The position numbers and the translations under genes are program-made. This document shows, in pieces, positions 54,773 to 63,223 of a stretch of 64,000 nt of DNA (position 1 is the stretch's first letter; each line of letters starts with the position of its first letter). Source of the stretch: JABDMH01 sp965223215 (GTDB taxonomy: Bacteria > Bacteroidota > Bacteroidia > Chitinophagales > Saprospiraceae); NCBI GenBank assembly GCA_965223215.1, contig CBDCVZ010000010.1, positions 6,510,001 through 6,574,000 on the forward strand, in the 5' to 3' direction. Under the pieces are notes generated by a model. The model saw nothing but the letters and a program-made list of their open reading frames with translations. It was not told the origin of the DNA and searched no databases.

Positions 54773-56941
54773 ATGTCTGAAAATAAAGGGATTAGAATCG
54801 CCATCATTAATCTTCATGGACTTCTCAAGGGAGAGGGCTTGGAAATCGGAAGAGATGCGGACAATGGCGGTCAAACGAAGTATGTACACGAGGTTGCGAA
54901 CTTTTTGGCTAGACATGAAAGTGTCAGTCAGGTTGATATATATACTCGTCTTATTGATGACGCAAAGTTGGATAGTGCCTACCGGATACCCATGGAGTTG
55001 GTAAGTGATAAGTTGACGATTCACCGGATACGATTTGGCGGCAAGAAGTATCGTATGAAAGAGGAGTTGTGGGAGCACCTCGATGAATTTGTTGCCAGCG
55101 CCACGAGATACATGCGAGCTCATAAGATTGTGCCCGACTGGATGCATAGTCACTACGCTGATGCCGGTTACGCCACGGTCGAGTTATCCAGGGCATTGGG
55201 AATTCCCTTTGCTCATACCGGCCATTCACTGGGCCGGGCCAAAAAGATGAAATTAGAGGCATTGGGTCTTTCTCAGAGAGACGGCGAAAAGAAGTTTAAG
55301 TTTTCTCTCCGTATTGCAGCGGAGGAAAATACCCTCAAAGAATCTGCTTTCATAGTTACCAGCACCACCCAGGAGATTGAAAGTTATCAACTATATGATG
55401 CTGCAGACCAAGCGGATTTCAAAGTGCTGGCACCTGGGATTGATACAGAAAAGTTTGCCCCTTATTATCAATCACAATTAGTAGAAGTCGATACCGAGGA
55501 GGAGGAGATGCAACGAAAATATTGGGTGGGAGAATACATTGAAAAATTTCTGACCCAACCACAAAAACCGGTTATTTTGGCGCTGTCAAGGCCGGATCGG
55601 CGGAAGAATTTACACACTTTGGTCGAAATCTATGGATCGTCAAAGGCACTTCAGGCCTTGGCCAATCTCGTGATTTTTGCCGGCATCCGAAAAGATATTG
55701 AAAGTATGCCACCCGCCGATCGTGATGTCTTAATTGAGATTTTACTGCTCATGGACAAGTATGATCTATATGGAAAGTTGGCTATTCCGAAAAAACATGA
55801 CGTCGACAATGAAGTGGCAACAATCTATCGGTATAGTGCGGAAAAAAGAGGCGTCTTTGTAAACTTGACTTTATATGAAAATTTTGGCCTGACCATCATC
55901 GAGTCGGCCAGCACCGGTTTGCCCGTTGTAAGCACCAAGAATGGAGGTCCATCAGAGATTATTCCCAAATGCAAAAATGGAATTCTGGTAGATCCGGAAG
56001 CTCCCGACGAAATTGAAAAAGCCATCATCGAGGTTTTGACAAATGACGGCAGTTGGAGAGGGTTTTCAGATCAGGGGATACTAAACGTAAAAAAGTTTTA
56101 TGGTTGGGAACAACATGTGAACAAGTACGTAGCTTGGGTGGAAGATTATTTGAGAAAGGAGGGTTCAGGACACAGCCTGGAAGTAGAGAAGAAATTGCAG
56201 CATATTTCGAGCATGTTCATCACTGATATTGATGGCACCATGATTTCTGAAGCACATGGTCACCCTGGTTTGGATGATCTGCGCACTTATTTGCAACAAC
56301 GGAATTCAAGGATGGCATTCGGAATAGCTTCAGGTCGGTCTTATGATCTGGTGATTGAAGCTTTGCATGAACATGATCTACCTGATCCAGAGTTTTTGGT
56401 TTGTGCGGTTGGCTCCCAAATATTTTATCGATCCGGAAACAAATATTTGGAAGACAAGTCTTGGAGTAGTCATTTGAGCCGAAACTGGAAACGCAGCGAT
56501 ATAGTAGCTAAACTGAAGTCAGTACCGTGGATAGAGCTTCAGGAAGAAGCGGGACAAAATCCTTATAAAATCTCCTACTATTATGAGGCATCTAGATGGG
56601 ACGAGGATCTGTTGGTGAGGATGTTGGGTCGCCACATGCAGGACCTGGTCTTGATCCCGTCACACGAAAGGTTTTTAGATATCTTGCCAAAACGTGCCAG
56701 CAAAGGGAAGGCATTGAGATACATCAGTAAGAAATGGGCCATTAGTGGCAGCGATATTGTGACGGCGGGAGATTCTGGAAATGATCTCGACATGCTGAAA
56801 ATTCCTTCAATCATGAGCATCGTCGTGGGAAATCGATCCGTCGAATTGGAGCATCTGCGCGCTCGAAAAAATCTATATTTGGCATCCAAACCAGCCGCAG
56901 CGGGAATTCTTGAGGGATTACAGCACTACGGGTGGGTATAG
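54773..56941 (+). CDS. Sucrose-phosphate synthase fused to HAD sucrose-phosphate phosphatase
   Basis: Makes sucrose-6-phosphate from UDP-glucose and fructose-6-phosphate and probably removes the phosphate itself. In its 722 residues the GT4 part (about 1-465) opens with LHGLLKGEGLEIGRDADNGGQ, diagnostic for sucrose-phosphate synthases, and contains ALSRPDRRKN and NLTLYENFGLTIIESAS (the E-x7-E motif). The HAD part (about 480-722) has catalytic Asp485 and Asp487 in FITDIDGTM and the GDSGNDLDML acidic motif (666-675). Sucrose in such bacteria is usually a compatible solute. A GH32-like gene starts 20 bp downstream. Confidence 0.92.
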   Translation: MSENKGIRIAIINLHGLLKGEGLEIGRDADNGGQTKYVHEVANFLARHESVSQVDIYTRLIDDAKLDSAYRIPMELVSDKLTIHRIRFGGKKYRMKEELWEHLDEFVASATRYMRAHKIVPDWMHSHYADAGYATVELSRALGIPFAHTGHSLGRAKKMKLEALGLSQRDGEKKFKFSLRIAAEENTLKESAFIVTSTTQEIESYQLYDAADQADFKVLAPGIDTEKFAPYYQSQLVEVDTEEEEMQRKYWVGEYIEKFLTQPQKPVILALSRPDRRKNLHTLVEIYGSSKALQALANLVIFAGIRKDIESMPPADRDVLIEILLLMDKYDLYGKLAIPKKHDVDNEVATIYRYSAEKRGVFVNLTLYENFGLTIIESASTGLPVVSTKNGGPSEIIPKCKNGILVDPEAPDEIEKAIIEVLTNDGSWRGFSDQGILNVKKFYGWEQHVNKYVAWVEDYLRKEGSGHSLEVEKKLQHISSMFITDIDGTMISEAHGHPGLDDLRTYLQQRNSRMAFGIASGRSYDLVIEALHEHDLPDPEFLVCAVGSQIFYRSGNKYLEDKSWSSHLSRNWKRSDIVAKLKSVPWIELQEEAGQNPYKISYYYEASRWDEDLLVRMLGRHMQDLVLIPSHERFLDILPKRASKGKALRYISKKWAISGSDIVTAGDSGNDLDMLKIPSIMSIVVGNRSVELEHLRARKNLYLASKPAAAGILEGLQHYGWV

Positions 56942-56961
56942 ACCGAATCAATTGATGATTT

Positions 56962-57067
56962 ATGTACGCAGGGGCTGGCTTTAGTGATTGGGAAATTGGT
57001 GATGTTGATGTAATCATCCACAATAATACCTATCACTTATTTCATTTGATCATTCCAAATCATGACA
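56962..57067 (+). pseudogene. N-terminal fragment of the GH32-like gene, out of frame by one base
   Basis: From the ATG at 56962, 20 bp after the sucrose-phosphate synthase stop, the frame reads MYAGAGFSDWEIGDVDVI then HNNTYHLFHLIIPNHD. This is the expected first blade of a five-bladed propeller glycosidase, with a possible nucleophile Asp in WEIGDVD. Continuation into YIAHATSQDG of the main frame requires removal of the A at 57067. Read as it stands, the frame departs into an unrelated sequence ending at 57147. Confidence 0.75.
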
Positions 57068-58453
57068 TATATAGCGCATGCCACCTCCCAAGACGGTATT
57101 TCTTGGCGGCGCGTGAAGAATGCCATTTTCGTCGGCGACCCCGGTGAATGGGATGATGATATGCTGTGGACGATGCATGTGCGAAAAAAGGGTGAGCTGT
57201 TTCAAATGTATTACACCGGATTGCGTCGGAGTGATCGTGGTCAGACGCAAAAAATAGGACTGGCTGAATCAACAGATCTCATGACCTGGACTAAGAAGGA
57301 TGTTTCCTACCTGCCCTTAAAACCAAGTGAACCCTATTATGAGACACCGGAAGCATCCCCCAGAAAATGGACTAGTTTTCGTGATCCTTTCTTATTCACT
57401 TACTTGGATCAGGAGTATCTCTTGATGTGTGCCCGGGTACCCTATGGTCCGGTCTCGCGTAGAGGATGCGTTGGATTAGCCAGATGGGAAAAAGGCAAAT
57501 GGATGCTAGGGCCGCCACTATTGTTTCCTGGTATGTATGACGATATCGAGTGTCCGTGCCTCTGTAAGGTCGGTGATCGATTTTACTTAATTGGAAGTAT
57601 TCGCGAAGATATCAAGGTGCGCTACTGGTTTGCTGATGATCTGACCGCTCCATATCGCTCCTTTCATTCTGACGTTCTTTTGCCACAAGGCAATTACGCG
57701 GCTCGAGTAGTTCGAGATGGGGAGCATCTCTTAATTTATAATTTTTATTACACTGATCGTCGGGTAAACTCCCTTCGCGTATTACCTCCACCAAAGCAAT
57801 TGGGAACAGACGATCGAGGTCGATTGGTTCTGAAGAGTTTTTATCGTTGGCAGGAAATGACCAAGCAATCAATTTTTCAAAAGGACTTTGGTGAAGTGAC
57901 GCCCTTACTCGGTAACAAGACCGGCCAATTTGAAGTGCTCGAAGATCGATGGACAGCTTCCACCATCAGTGGTTATGAGTTGTTTCTTTTTGAAAAACCA
58001 ACGGCCAGCATTATCTGGGAGGGAGATCTCTTGTTGGAAGGGCTCGGTAAATTTGGGCTAATCTTGGATGCGGATAAGGAAGGGAATGGATATTTTATAC
58101 CTTTTGACTTTGTAAATGGATATGTGATGATTCGAAGTTGGGGGTTTAATCCGGTCGACAATAGGCAGAATTTTATCTTCAGCGGTCTGCAATCCAATTT
58201 ATTTAATCCGGGGAAGAAACGGACCCTCCACTTCCGAATCATCCGTTATGGCAACTATATTGAGTTAGCCATCGACGACGTGGTCAAACTTACCTTAATG
58301 GATTACACCTATGAAGGTTCTAATATTGGTATGTATTCAGCATCCTCATCGGTAGTACTAGAAAAATCCATCATTCATCTGCTTTCAGACCCAGTGAGCG
58401 AATATGCAAGTCAGGAGAATGTACTTTCCGAGCAACAAATGCCAATTCCTTAG
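57062..58453 (+). CDS. GH32-like glycoside hydrolase (sucrose/fructan type), main frame
   Basis: Five-bladed-propeller glycosidase followed by a C-terminal beta-sandwich. This frame of 463 codons starts at an internal ATG and lacks the first ~35 residues, which are encoded one frame away at 56962-57067. GH32 motifs in this frame are Arg107-Asp108-Pro109 (TSFRDPFLF, transition-state stabiliser) and Glu163-Cys164 (DDIECPCL, acid/base). The last ~170 residues (LGKFGLILDAD, NYIELAIDDVVKLTLMDY) form the sandwich module. Without the N-terminal blade the enzyme should be inactive unless the frameshift is a sequencing error. Its place directly after sucrose-phosphate synthase suggests a role in sucrose turnover or sucrosyl transfer. 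The absence of a signal peptide in either frame suggests the cytoplasm. Confidence 0.82.
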   Translation: MTYIAHATSQDGISWRRVKNAIFVGDPGEWDDDMLWTMHVRKKGELFQMYYTGLRRSDRGQTQKIGLAESTDLMTWTKKDVSYLPLKPSEPYYETPEASPRKWTSFRDPFLFTYLDQEYLLMCARVPYGPVSRRGCVGLARWEKGKWMLGPPLLFPGMYDDIECPCLCKVGDRFYLIGSIREDIKVRYWFADDLTAPYRSFHSDVLLPQGNYAARVVRDGEHLLIYNFYYTDRRVNSLRVLPPPKQLGTDDRGRLVLKSFYRWQEMTKQSIFQKDFGEVTPLLGNKTGQFEVLEDRWTASTISGYELFLFEKPTASIIWEGDLLLEGLGKFGLILDADKEGNGYFIPFDFVNGYVMIRSWGFNPVDNRQNFIFSGLQSNLFNPGKKRTLHFRIIRYGNYIELAIDDVVKLTLMDYTYEGSNIGMYSASSSVVLEKSIIHLLSDPVSEYASQENVLSEQQMPIP

Positions 58454-58477
58454 CGGCCCATCTAAGTCCGACCGTTG

Positions 58478-59230
58478 CTACCGATAAATGGTTTTTAGCT
58501 TTTCGACAACCCAGTGATGTCTTCTGCGAGATACAGCAACTCGGTCCATGTTTTTCATTTCGATGACCCCTTTTTGGGTATAGGATTTAATGTATGCTGG
58601 ATTGATTAAATGTGTTTGATGAACACGCAAAAATTGGTACTCAGAAAGTAATTCATCGTATTCTTTCAGCGTTTTAGAAGATACAAACTTCGTCCCGCCT
58701 TCTAAGTAGAAAATCGTGTAGTTATTATCGGCTTCACAGCGAATGATTTCACCAATATCAAGAAAGGTCAGACCACCACTCGTGGCAATGGCCAATCGGG
58801 GCTTCTGTGGATGTCGTGATTTTAGGTTGGTCACCAAATTACTGATTAAGGGATTCAGCTCTTCTTTCGTGATTGGATTACTGATGAATCGCTGTACAGC
58901 CGCCTTTAGTTCTTGCACGTCTATCGGCTTTAATAGATAGTCGATCGCTGAGAAACGGATGGCACGTATGGCATAGTGATCGTAGGCCGTTGTGAATATG
59001 ACATTGATCCGGGTGTCTTTCAAAGCCTCAAGCATTTCGAAACCGGTCATTCCTGGCATCTCGACGTCAAGAAAGACGAGATCTGGTTGATGCATATGTA
59101 TTTTCGCAAGCCCTTGTGCAGACCCCAGCGCTGTATAAATTGGGCTGATCTCTCTTAGATGAGTTTCGATGAGCAGTTTCAAGCCGTTTAATGCCCTTTT
59201 TTCATCATCGATAATTAGTGCTGAAATCAT
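58478..59230 (-). CDS. LytTR-family response regulator
   Basis: A 250-residue regulator: receiver domain with Asp55 (LVFLDVEMPGMTG), IIDDE acidic pocket and YLLKPIDV, then a LytTR DNA-binding domain (IIRCEADNNYTIFYLEGG, RVHQTHLINPAYI). Its ATG overlaps the stop of the upstream kinase in ATGA (59227-59230), so translation is coupled. It converges on the GH32-like gene with a 24-bp gap. Confidence 0.93.
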   Translation of the reverse strand: MISALIIDDEKRALNGLKLLIETHLREISPIYTALGSAQGLAKIHMHQPDLVFLDVEMPGMTGFEMLEALKDTRINVIFTTAYDHYAIRAIRFSAIDYLLKPIDVQELKAAVQRFISNPITKEELNPLISNLVTNLKSRHPQKPRLAIATSGGLTFLDIGEIIRCEADNNYTIFYLEGGTKFVSSKTLKEYDELLSEYQFLRVHQTHLINPAYIKSYTQKGVIEMKNMDRVAVSRRRHHWVVEKLKTIYR

Positions 59231-62148
59231 GATGTGGAAGTTAACAATGGATTTTGAGGTACATATAACGTGGCTTCAACACCGGAGGCAGTTTCGGTAT
59301 TTTTATTTAGTACTAGTCGGCAGTTAAGACCCGAGCGTTGGGACAGGATCTCTAGTCGATTTTTCAAGAGATCGAGTGCTCGCACACCATTTTTTCGATT
59401 TAATGGATCACTGGCAGTATTTCGATTAATTCCAACACCATTGTCGATCACCTTAATTTGGATGTAATCATGATGGGTGTCAATGGATATTAAGAGATGG
59501 CGTTTCTTTTGCAAGGGCCGCAAGCCGTGGCGAATGGCATTTTCCACCAATGGCTGAATCATGAATACGGGGATTTCTTCCGAAAGGAGGTCTTTGTCAA
59601 TCTTTAAATCATACGAAAACTGATGATCAAAACGCAATTGTTCCAGGTCCAGATATAGGGACAAGAAATCGATCTCGTCCTCAATTTTGACATACTCTTT
59701 AGCTGAGATATTTAGAATCATACGCATCAGCCGAGAGAACTTGGACAAATAGGTTTGTGCAAGATGCGTGTCACCACTAAGGATCATTTCCTGGAGATTA
59801 TTCAAGATATTAAAAAGGAAATGAGGATTCATTTGTGCACGCAAGGCCTTACTCTCTAGGGTGGCCATCGTCAGGGCCCGATCCGTTTCAAAGCGTTGCT
59901 TTAATTTGATTCGCTGATCACGCTTTCTAATCCAAAATAGGATAACTGCAATGACAGAGAGCAAGACTGAAGCTAATACAGCCGGCTGAAGAAACCAGGG
60001 CGTTTTTATCACAAAAGGCAGCTTGCCTACCCCCAATATTTGATTTGCTTTCTTGACCCTTATTTCCAGGGCATATTCGCCCGGTTTTGGGTGGTATAAA
60101 ACAAGTTTGCGATCCTTGCTCCAACCAGACCAATCTTGCTCTCTGTTCATCCGCCATTGATAGTATAGGAGGTCTCGATTTGTCAATTTGGGATAGTGGT
60201 AACTAAGTTCAATGGTGCGGACATTTGGAGTAAGTTGAATGGGTTGAGGTTGGTTGAGGAGAATCTTTCGACCATCTACGGCCATTTGATTAAAGACAAT
60301 TTGACTGGGATAGTCATGGACCTTAGGTGGATTTTTGATCGTTTTCAAGCCTCGAGATGTAGCGACAAAAAGTGTGCTGTCATCCGTGAGATACAGTTTA
60401 AGGTATGCGAAGCTCTCGCTGAAGAATCCCTCTGATGCGGTGAATATTTCGTAGTCAAGTTTCGAATCGTTTTCAATCTTAATTAAGCCATTAGAGGTGC
60501 CAGCCCAAATATTGGAGTCATTTCCAGTAATGTCGAAAATGGTGCGATCTGGCCGATCGATGATCTTGACGAGGTTTAACTTTTTTTCGTGATAGGTATA
60601 ACAGCGCAAGCCATATCCCAGGGTTCCGATCCACAGATGCTGTTGGTCTGCGAAAATGCTTCTTATTTGCAAGGAACCCAGATTAGGTAGGCGAACGGAG
60701 GTGATCTTCCCACTTTCAATCCTAAATAGGCCGCAGGAGCTTGCGATCCACAAGAGGTTGCGGTAAGTAATTACTTTGAAAACATCACAGTGACTGGAAA
60801 GACCCCCGGCCTCGTAAGATGTAAATCGGTGATCATGGGGGTTGCTGTTTTTAGAAAATAAACCACGGGTGGTGCCCAACCATAAATTTTCCTCTTGATC
60901 AAGGTGAATATCATAGATGTCTGGACCGATGGGAGATACTTCCTCAAGTTCGATCTTTGTCATCACACCTTGATTCCATAGGATGAGGCCCTGCCAAAAG
61001 GAGGCCAACCAGAGAGATCCCTGGCCATCTTCTTCGATATCCATGATTTCGCCACCGAACGATTTGGGGCCATCCCAGGGTTTGATGGTTCCCTGTTCAT
61101 CCATTGTAAATATCCAACCTCGATTTCCGCCCAGCCAAATCGTCCCTTGGCGAGTTTGGCAAACGCTGTAAACCTCAGAAGCAAGTGCTGGATCGGCTAT
61201 GGTTTTAAAGACCGATTTTCTGGCCAAAATTAGTCCCTCCGTCGAGCCAATCCAGAAGTTGTTTTCACGGTCGACGAGGCTGGCATTAACAAATTTAATA
61301 TTCCAGGGTGCGGGAAAACCCAGGGTCTCGAAAGACGGTTTCAGAAGCTTGGCAATGCCCCAGCCATACACGGCCCATGTCTGTTCACCCCACCTGGCAA
61401 AGGAATGGAAGTCATCATAATAATTATCATAAGGAAGCACCGATGTGATTTGGCCGGTTTGGATATTGAGCCGGTTGACATTCTCATTGTCGGTACCAAA
61501 AAGGAGTCCCTGTTCATCCTCATATATACCAACAACTCCACCATCGACTATGGAAGGATCGGAAAATACAGTGTTTAGTTGGCCCTGCTCCAGGGTCATC
61601 AAATGTGTTGGTGTACAAATCCAGGCCTTGTCTCCCATGCCCCTACCCAGGAACAAAGGGTTGGTGACTTTATACTGGTCAATGAGGTAACCTGATTCAG
61701 ATCCGGAATGGATAACGTAGAGATGATAGAGCGTTGATACGATGATTTGTCCTTTGGCTCCGACCAAAAGACATTGCACCGATACCGTGTCTAAGCCGGC
61801 TGCAGTGAAACGCTGGAACTTGCCATTTTGAAATAGACTTAATCCGGCTGTGGTACCGATCCACAGGGTCTGCAAACTGTCGACAGTCAGGGCATTGACC
61901 TTTGCAGGCACATAAGCGCTGTCGGAATAGAAGGTCTGAAACTCGTAGCCGTTATATCGTACCAGACCCACATCAGTACCAATCCATAAATGCCCTGCTT
62001 GGTCCTGAGCTAGTGCGGTCACACTGGCAGAGGGCAGGCCGTCTTGAGTGCCAAAGAGCTCAAAGGTGATTTCCTGGGCATGAATTGAAGGCAGAAGAGG
62101 GATGAAAAAGATCCACCCTATACACCGCAGTAGGCTACTTCCCATCAA
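59227..62148 (-). CDS. Beta-propeller sensor histidine kinase (LytS/YesM-type)
   Basis: A 973-residue sensor with a signal peptide (ending IHAQ), two seven-bladed-type propeller stretches (repeats such as QAGHLWIGTDVGLVRYNG, QTLWIGTTAGLSLFQ, GTIWLGGNRGWIF, ENLWLGTTRGLFSK), a Y_Y_Y domain (about 640-715), one membrane helix (about 730-750) and the His_kinase/HATPase module: His776 in AQMNPHFLFNILNN, and LVENAIRHGLRPL. Its architecture equals that of the kinase at 36136-39063, but the sequences are well diverged. It may respond to a glycan or cell-surface signal; position next to the sucrose genes may be accidental. Confidence 0.92.
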   Translation of the reverse strand: MMGSSLLRCIGWIFFIPLLPSIHAQEITFELFGTQDGLPSASVTALAQDQAGHLWIGTDVGLVRYNGYEFQTFYSDSAYVPAKVNALTVDSLQTLWIGTTAGLSLFQNGKFQRFTAAGLDTVSVQCLLVGAKGQIIVSTLYHLYVIHSGSESGYLIDQYKVTNPLFLGRGMGDKAWICTPTHLMTLEQGQLNTVFSDPSIVDGGVVGIYEDEQGLLFGTDNENVNRLNIQTGQITSVLPYDNYYDDFHSFARWGEQTWAVYGWGIAKLLKPSFETLGFPAPWNIKFVNASLVDRENNFWIGSTEGLILARKSVFKTIADPALASEVYSVCQTRQGTIWLGGNRGWIFTMDEQGTIKPWDGPKSFGGEIMDIEEDGQGSLWLASFWQGLILWNQGVMTKIELEEVSPIGPDIYDIHLDQEENLWLGTTRGLFSKNSNPHDHRFTSYEAGGLSSHCDVFKVITYRNLLWIASSCGLFRIESGKITSVRLPNLGSLQIRSIFADQQHLWIGTLGYGLRCYTYHEKKLNLVKIIDRPDRTIFDITGNDSNIWAGTSNGLIKIENDSKLDYEIFTASEGFFSESFAYLKLYLTDDSTLFVATSRGLKTIKNPPKVHDYPSQIVFNQMAVDGRKILLNQPQPIQLTPNVRTIELSYHYPKLTNRDLLYYQWRMNREQDWSGWSKDRKLVLYHPKPGEYALEIRVKKANQILGVGKLPFVIKTPWFLQPAVLASVLLSVIAVILFWIRKRDQRIKLKQRFETDRALTMATLESKALRAQMNPHFLFNILNNLQEMILSGDTHLAQTYLSKFSRLMRMILNISAKEYVKIEDEIDFLSLYLDLEQLRFDHQFSYDLKIDKDLLSEEIPVFMIQPLVENAIRHGLRPLQKKRHLLISIDTHHDYIQIKVIDNGVGINRNTASDPLNRKNGVRALDLLKNRLEILSQRSGLNCRLVLNKNTETASGVEATLYVPQNPLLTSTS

Positions 62149-62620
62149 TTCCTAAGTTACATATTAATCAGATTTGAAGGGCTGGCCAACGAGTAAGCGG
62201 ACTAGATGAATGAGCAAGTGGCTAAGCGAAAAAGACTTGTAGAGGGTTCATTAAAATATTTGCGATAATTCTAATCACTCTTAGCCTTACAGCATGTGGC
62301 CAAGCCTTGCCTGGCGGTGGGCCAGGCTCGGCCAGGGCTGTGCCCAGCCCACGTCTTGTCGCCGTGTTCGAGACCAAGATCATATAGAATAATTACAAGA
62401 ATTATGGTCAATCTACCGAGATGTATTTGAGTTGGTGGGCTTGAGGATTTGGTCGGATGGGAAAGTTCTTGTTTAAAAAAGCCAAATGATTTTTGCACCC
62501 TACCAAATACTCAATGCAGTAGCGCAAGGACGATTTCTCCATTAATATTGAATTCGAAAAGAATTTTCTAAGTAATTCGAAAATGGGTCTCCATGGATTC
62601 TAAAAAAAATAAAAAGGGAA
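62149..62620. other. Intergenic region with GC-rich structured element
   Basis: No gene is supported; the minus frame 62271-62498 is an artefact of the GC-rich element. The region upstream of the SnoaL-like gene is strongly AT-rich (62520-62620) and ends with AAAAAGGGA just before its ATG, a probable ribosome binding site. Confidence 0.4.
62309..62350. repeat. GC-rich double hairpin
   Basis: Two neighbouring palindromes: GCCTGGC-GGTGG-GCCAGGC (62309-62327) and GGGCTG-TGCC-CAGCCC (62335-62350). The stretch is far richer in G and C than its flanks. It resembles REP-type palindromes or a structured RNA end more than a terminator, since no T-run follows on either strand. Confidence 0.55.
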
Positions 62621-63166
62621 ATGATGAGTGCTTCTAATCTTGTTCAAAGTGGAGGAAAACACTTGTGTACTTTATTGCTGATGACTTGGATGATGCATGG
62701 TCTGCAAGCCCAGTCCAATTTCAATGGTCCCAGGTCTTTCCACCATGAGAACCATACGATGGAAGCAGATCGTCAGGGTGTAGCTAACGGGACTGAGCCA
62801 CTTATTAAGGAGTTGTTGAAAGCAGACCGAGTCTGTGCGAACGCCGCTAAAAATTCGGATATGGAAACGCTATGGAATTGTTGGGATGATGAAGCAGTGA
62901 TGCTCATGAGCACTGAATTGCATGTCGTTGGTATCGGAGAGATCAAGAGCTTTACCACCCAGGCAAGGACGGATCCCAATTTTCAAATTCACTGGTCCCC
63001 CATCGCTGCTTATGTATCACCTTCAGGAGACATGGGTTACACCTATGGCACTGGCACCGTCACCCGCACGGCTTCCCATGGTGAGCTGGTTAAATTGACG
63101 CAACCCTATTTATCTGTTTGGAAAAAATGTGATGATAACCAATGGCGGATTGCCATTGAAAATTAG
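62621..63166 (+). CDS. Exported SnoaL/DUF4440-like protein
   Basis: A 181-residue protein with a hydrophobic leader (about 13-31, ending GLQAQ), a short linker and an NTF2-like cone domain (about 60-181: KELLKADRVCANAAKNSDMETLWNCWDDEAVML, YGTGTVTRT, YLSVWKKCDDNQWRIAIEN; key end WRIAIEN). DUF4440 proteins bind small hydrophobic ligands or are enzymes such as isomerases. Three cysteines near the domain are unusual for the family. Function unknown. Confidence 0.82.
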   Translation: MMSASNLVQSGGKHLCTLLLMTWMMHGLQAQSNFNGPRSFHHENHTMEADRQGVANGTEPLIKELLKADRVCANAAKNSDMETLWNCWDDEAVMLMSTELHVVGIGEIKSFTTQARTDPNFQIHWSPIAAYVSPSGDMGYTYGTGTVTRTASHGELVKLTQPYLSVWKKCDDNQWRIAIEN

Positions 63167-63223
63167 TCTGGCTATATCGACTCAAGAAAATAAACCTAAA
63201 AAGAATCAAAAAAATATAACCTC

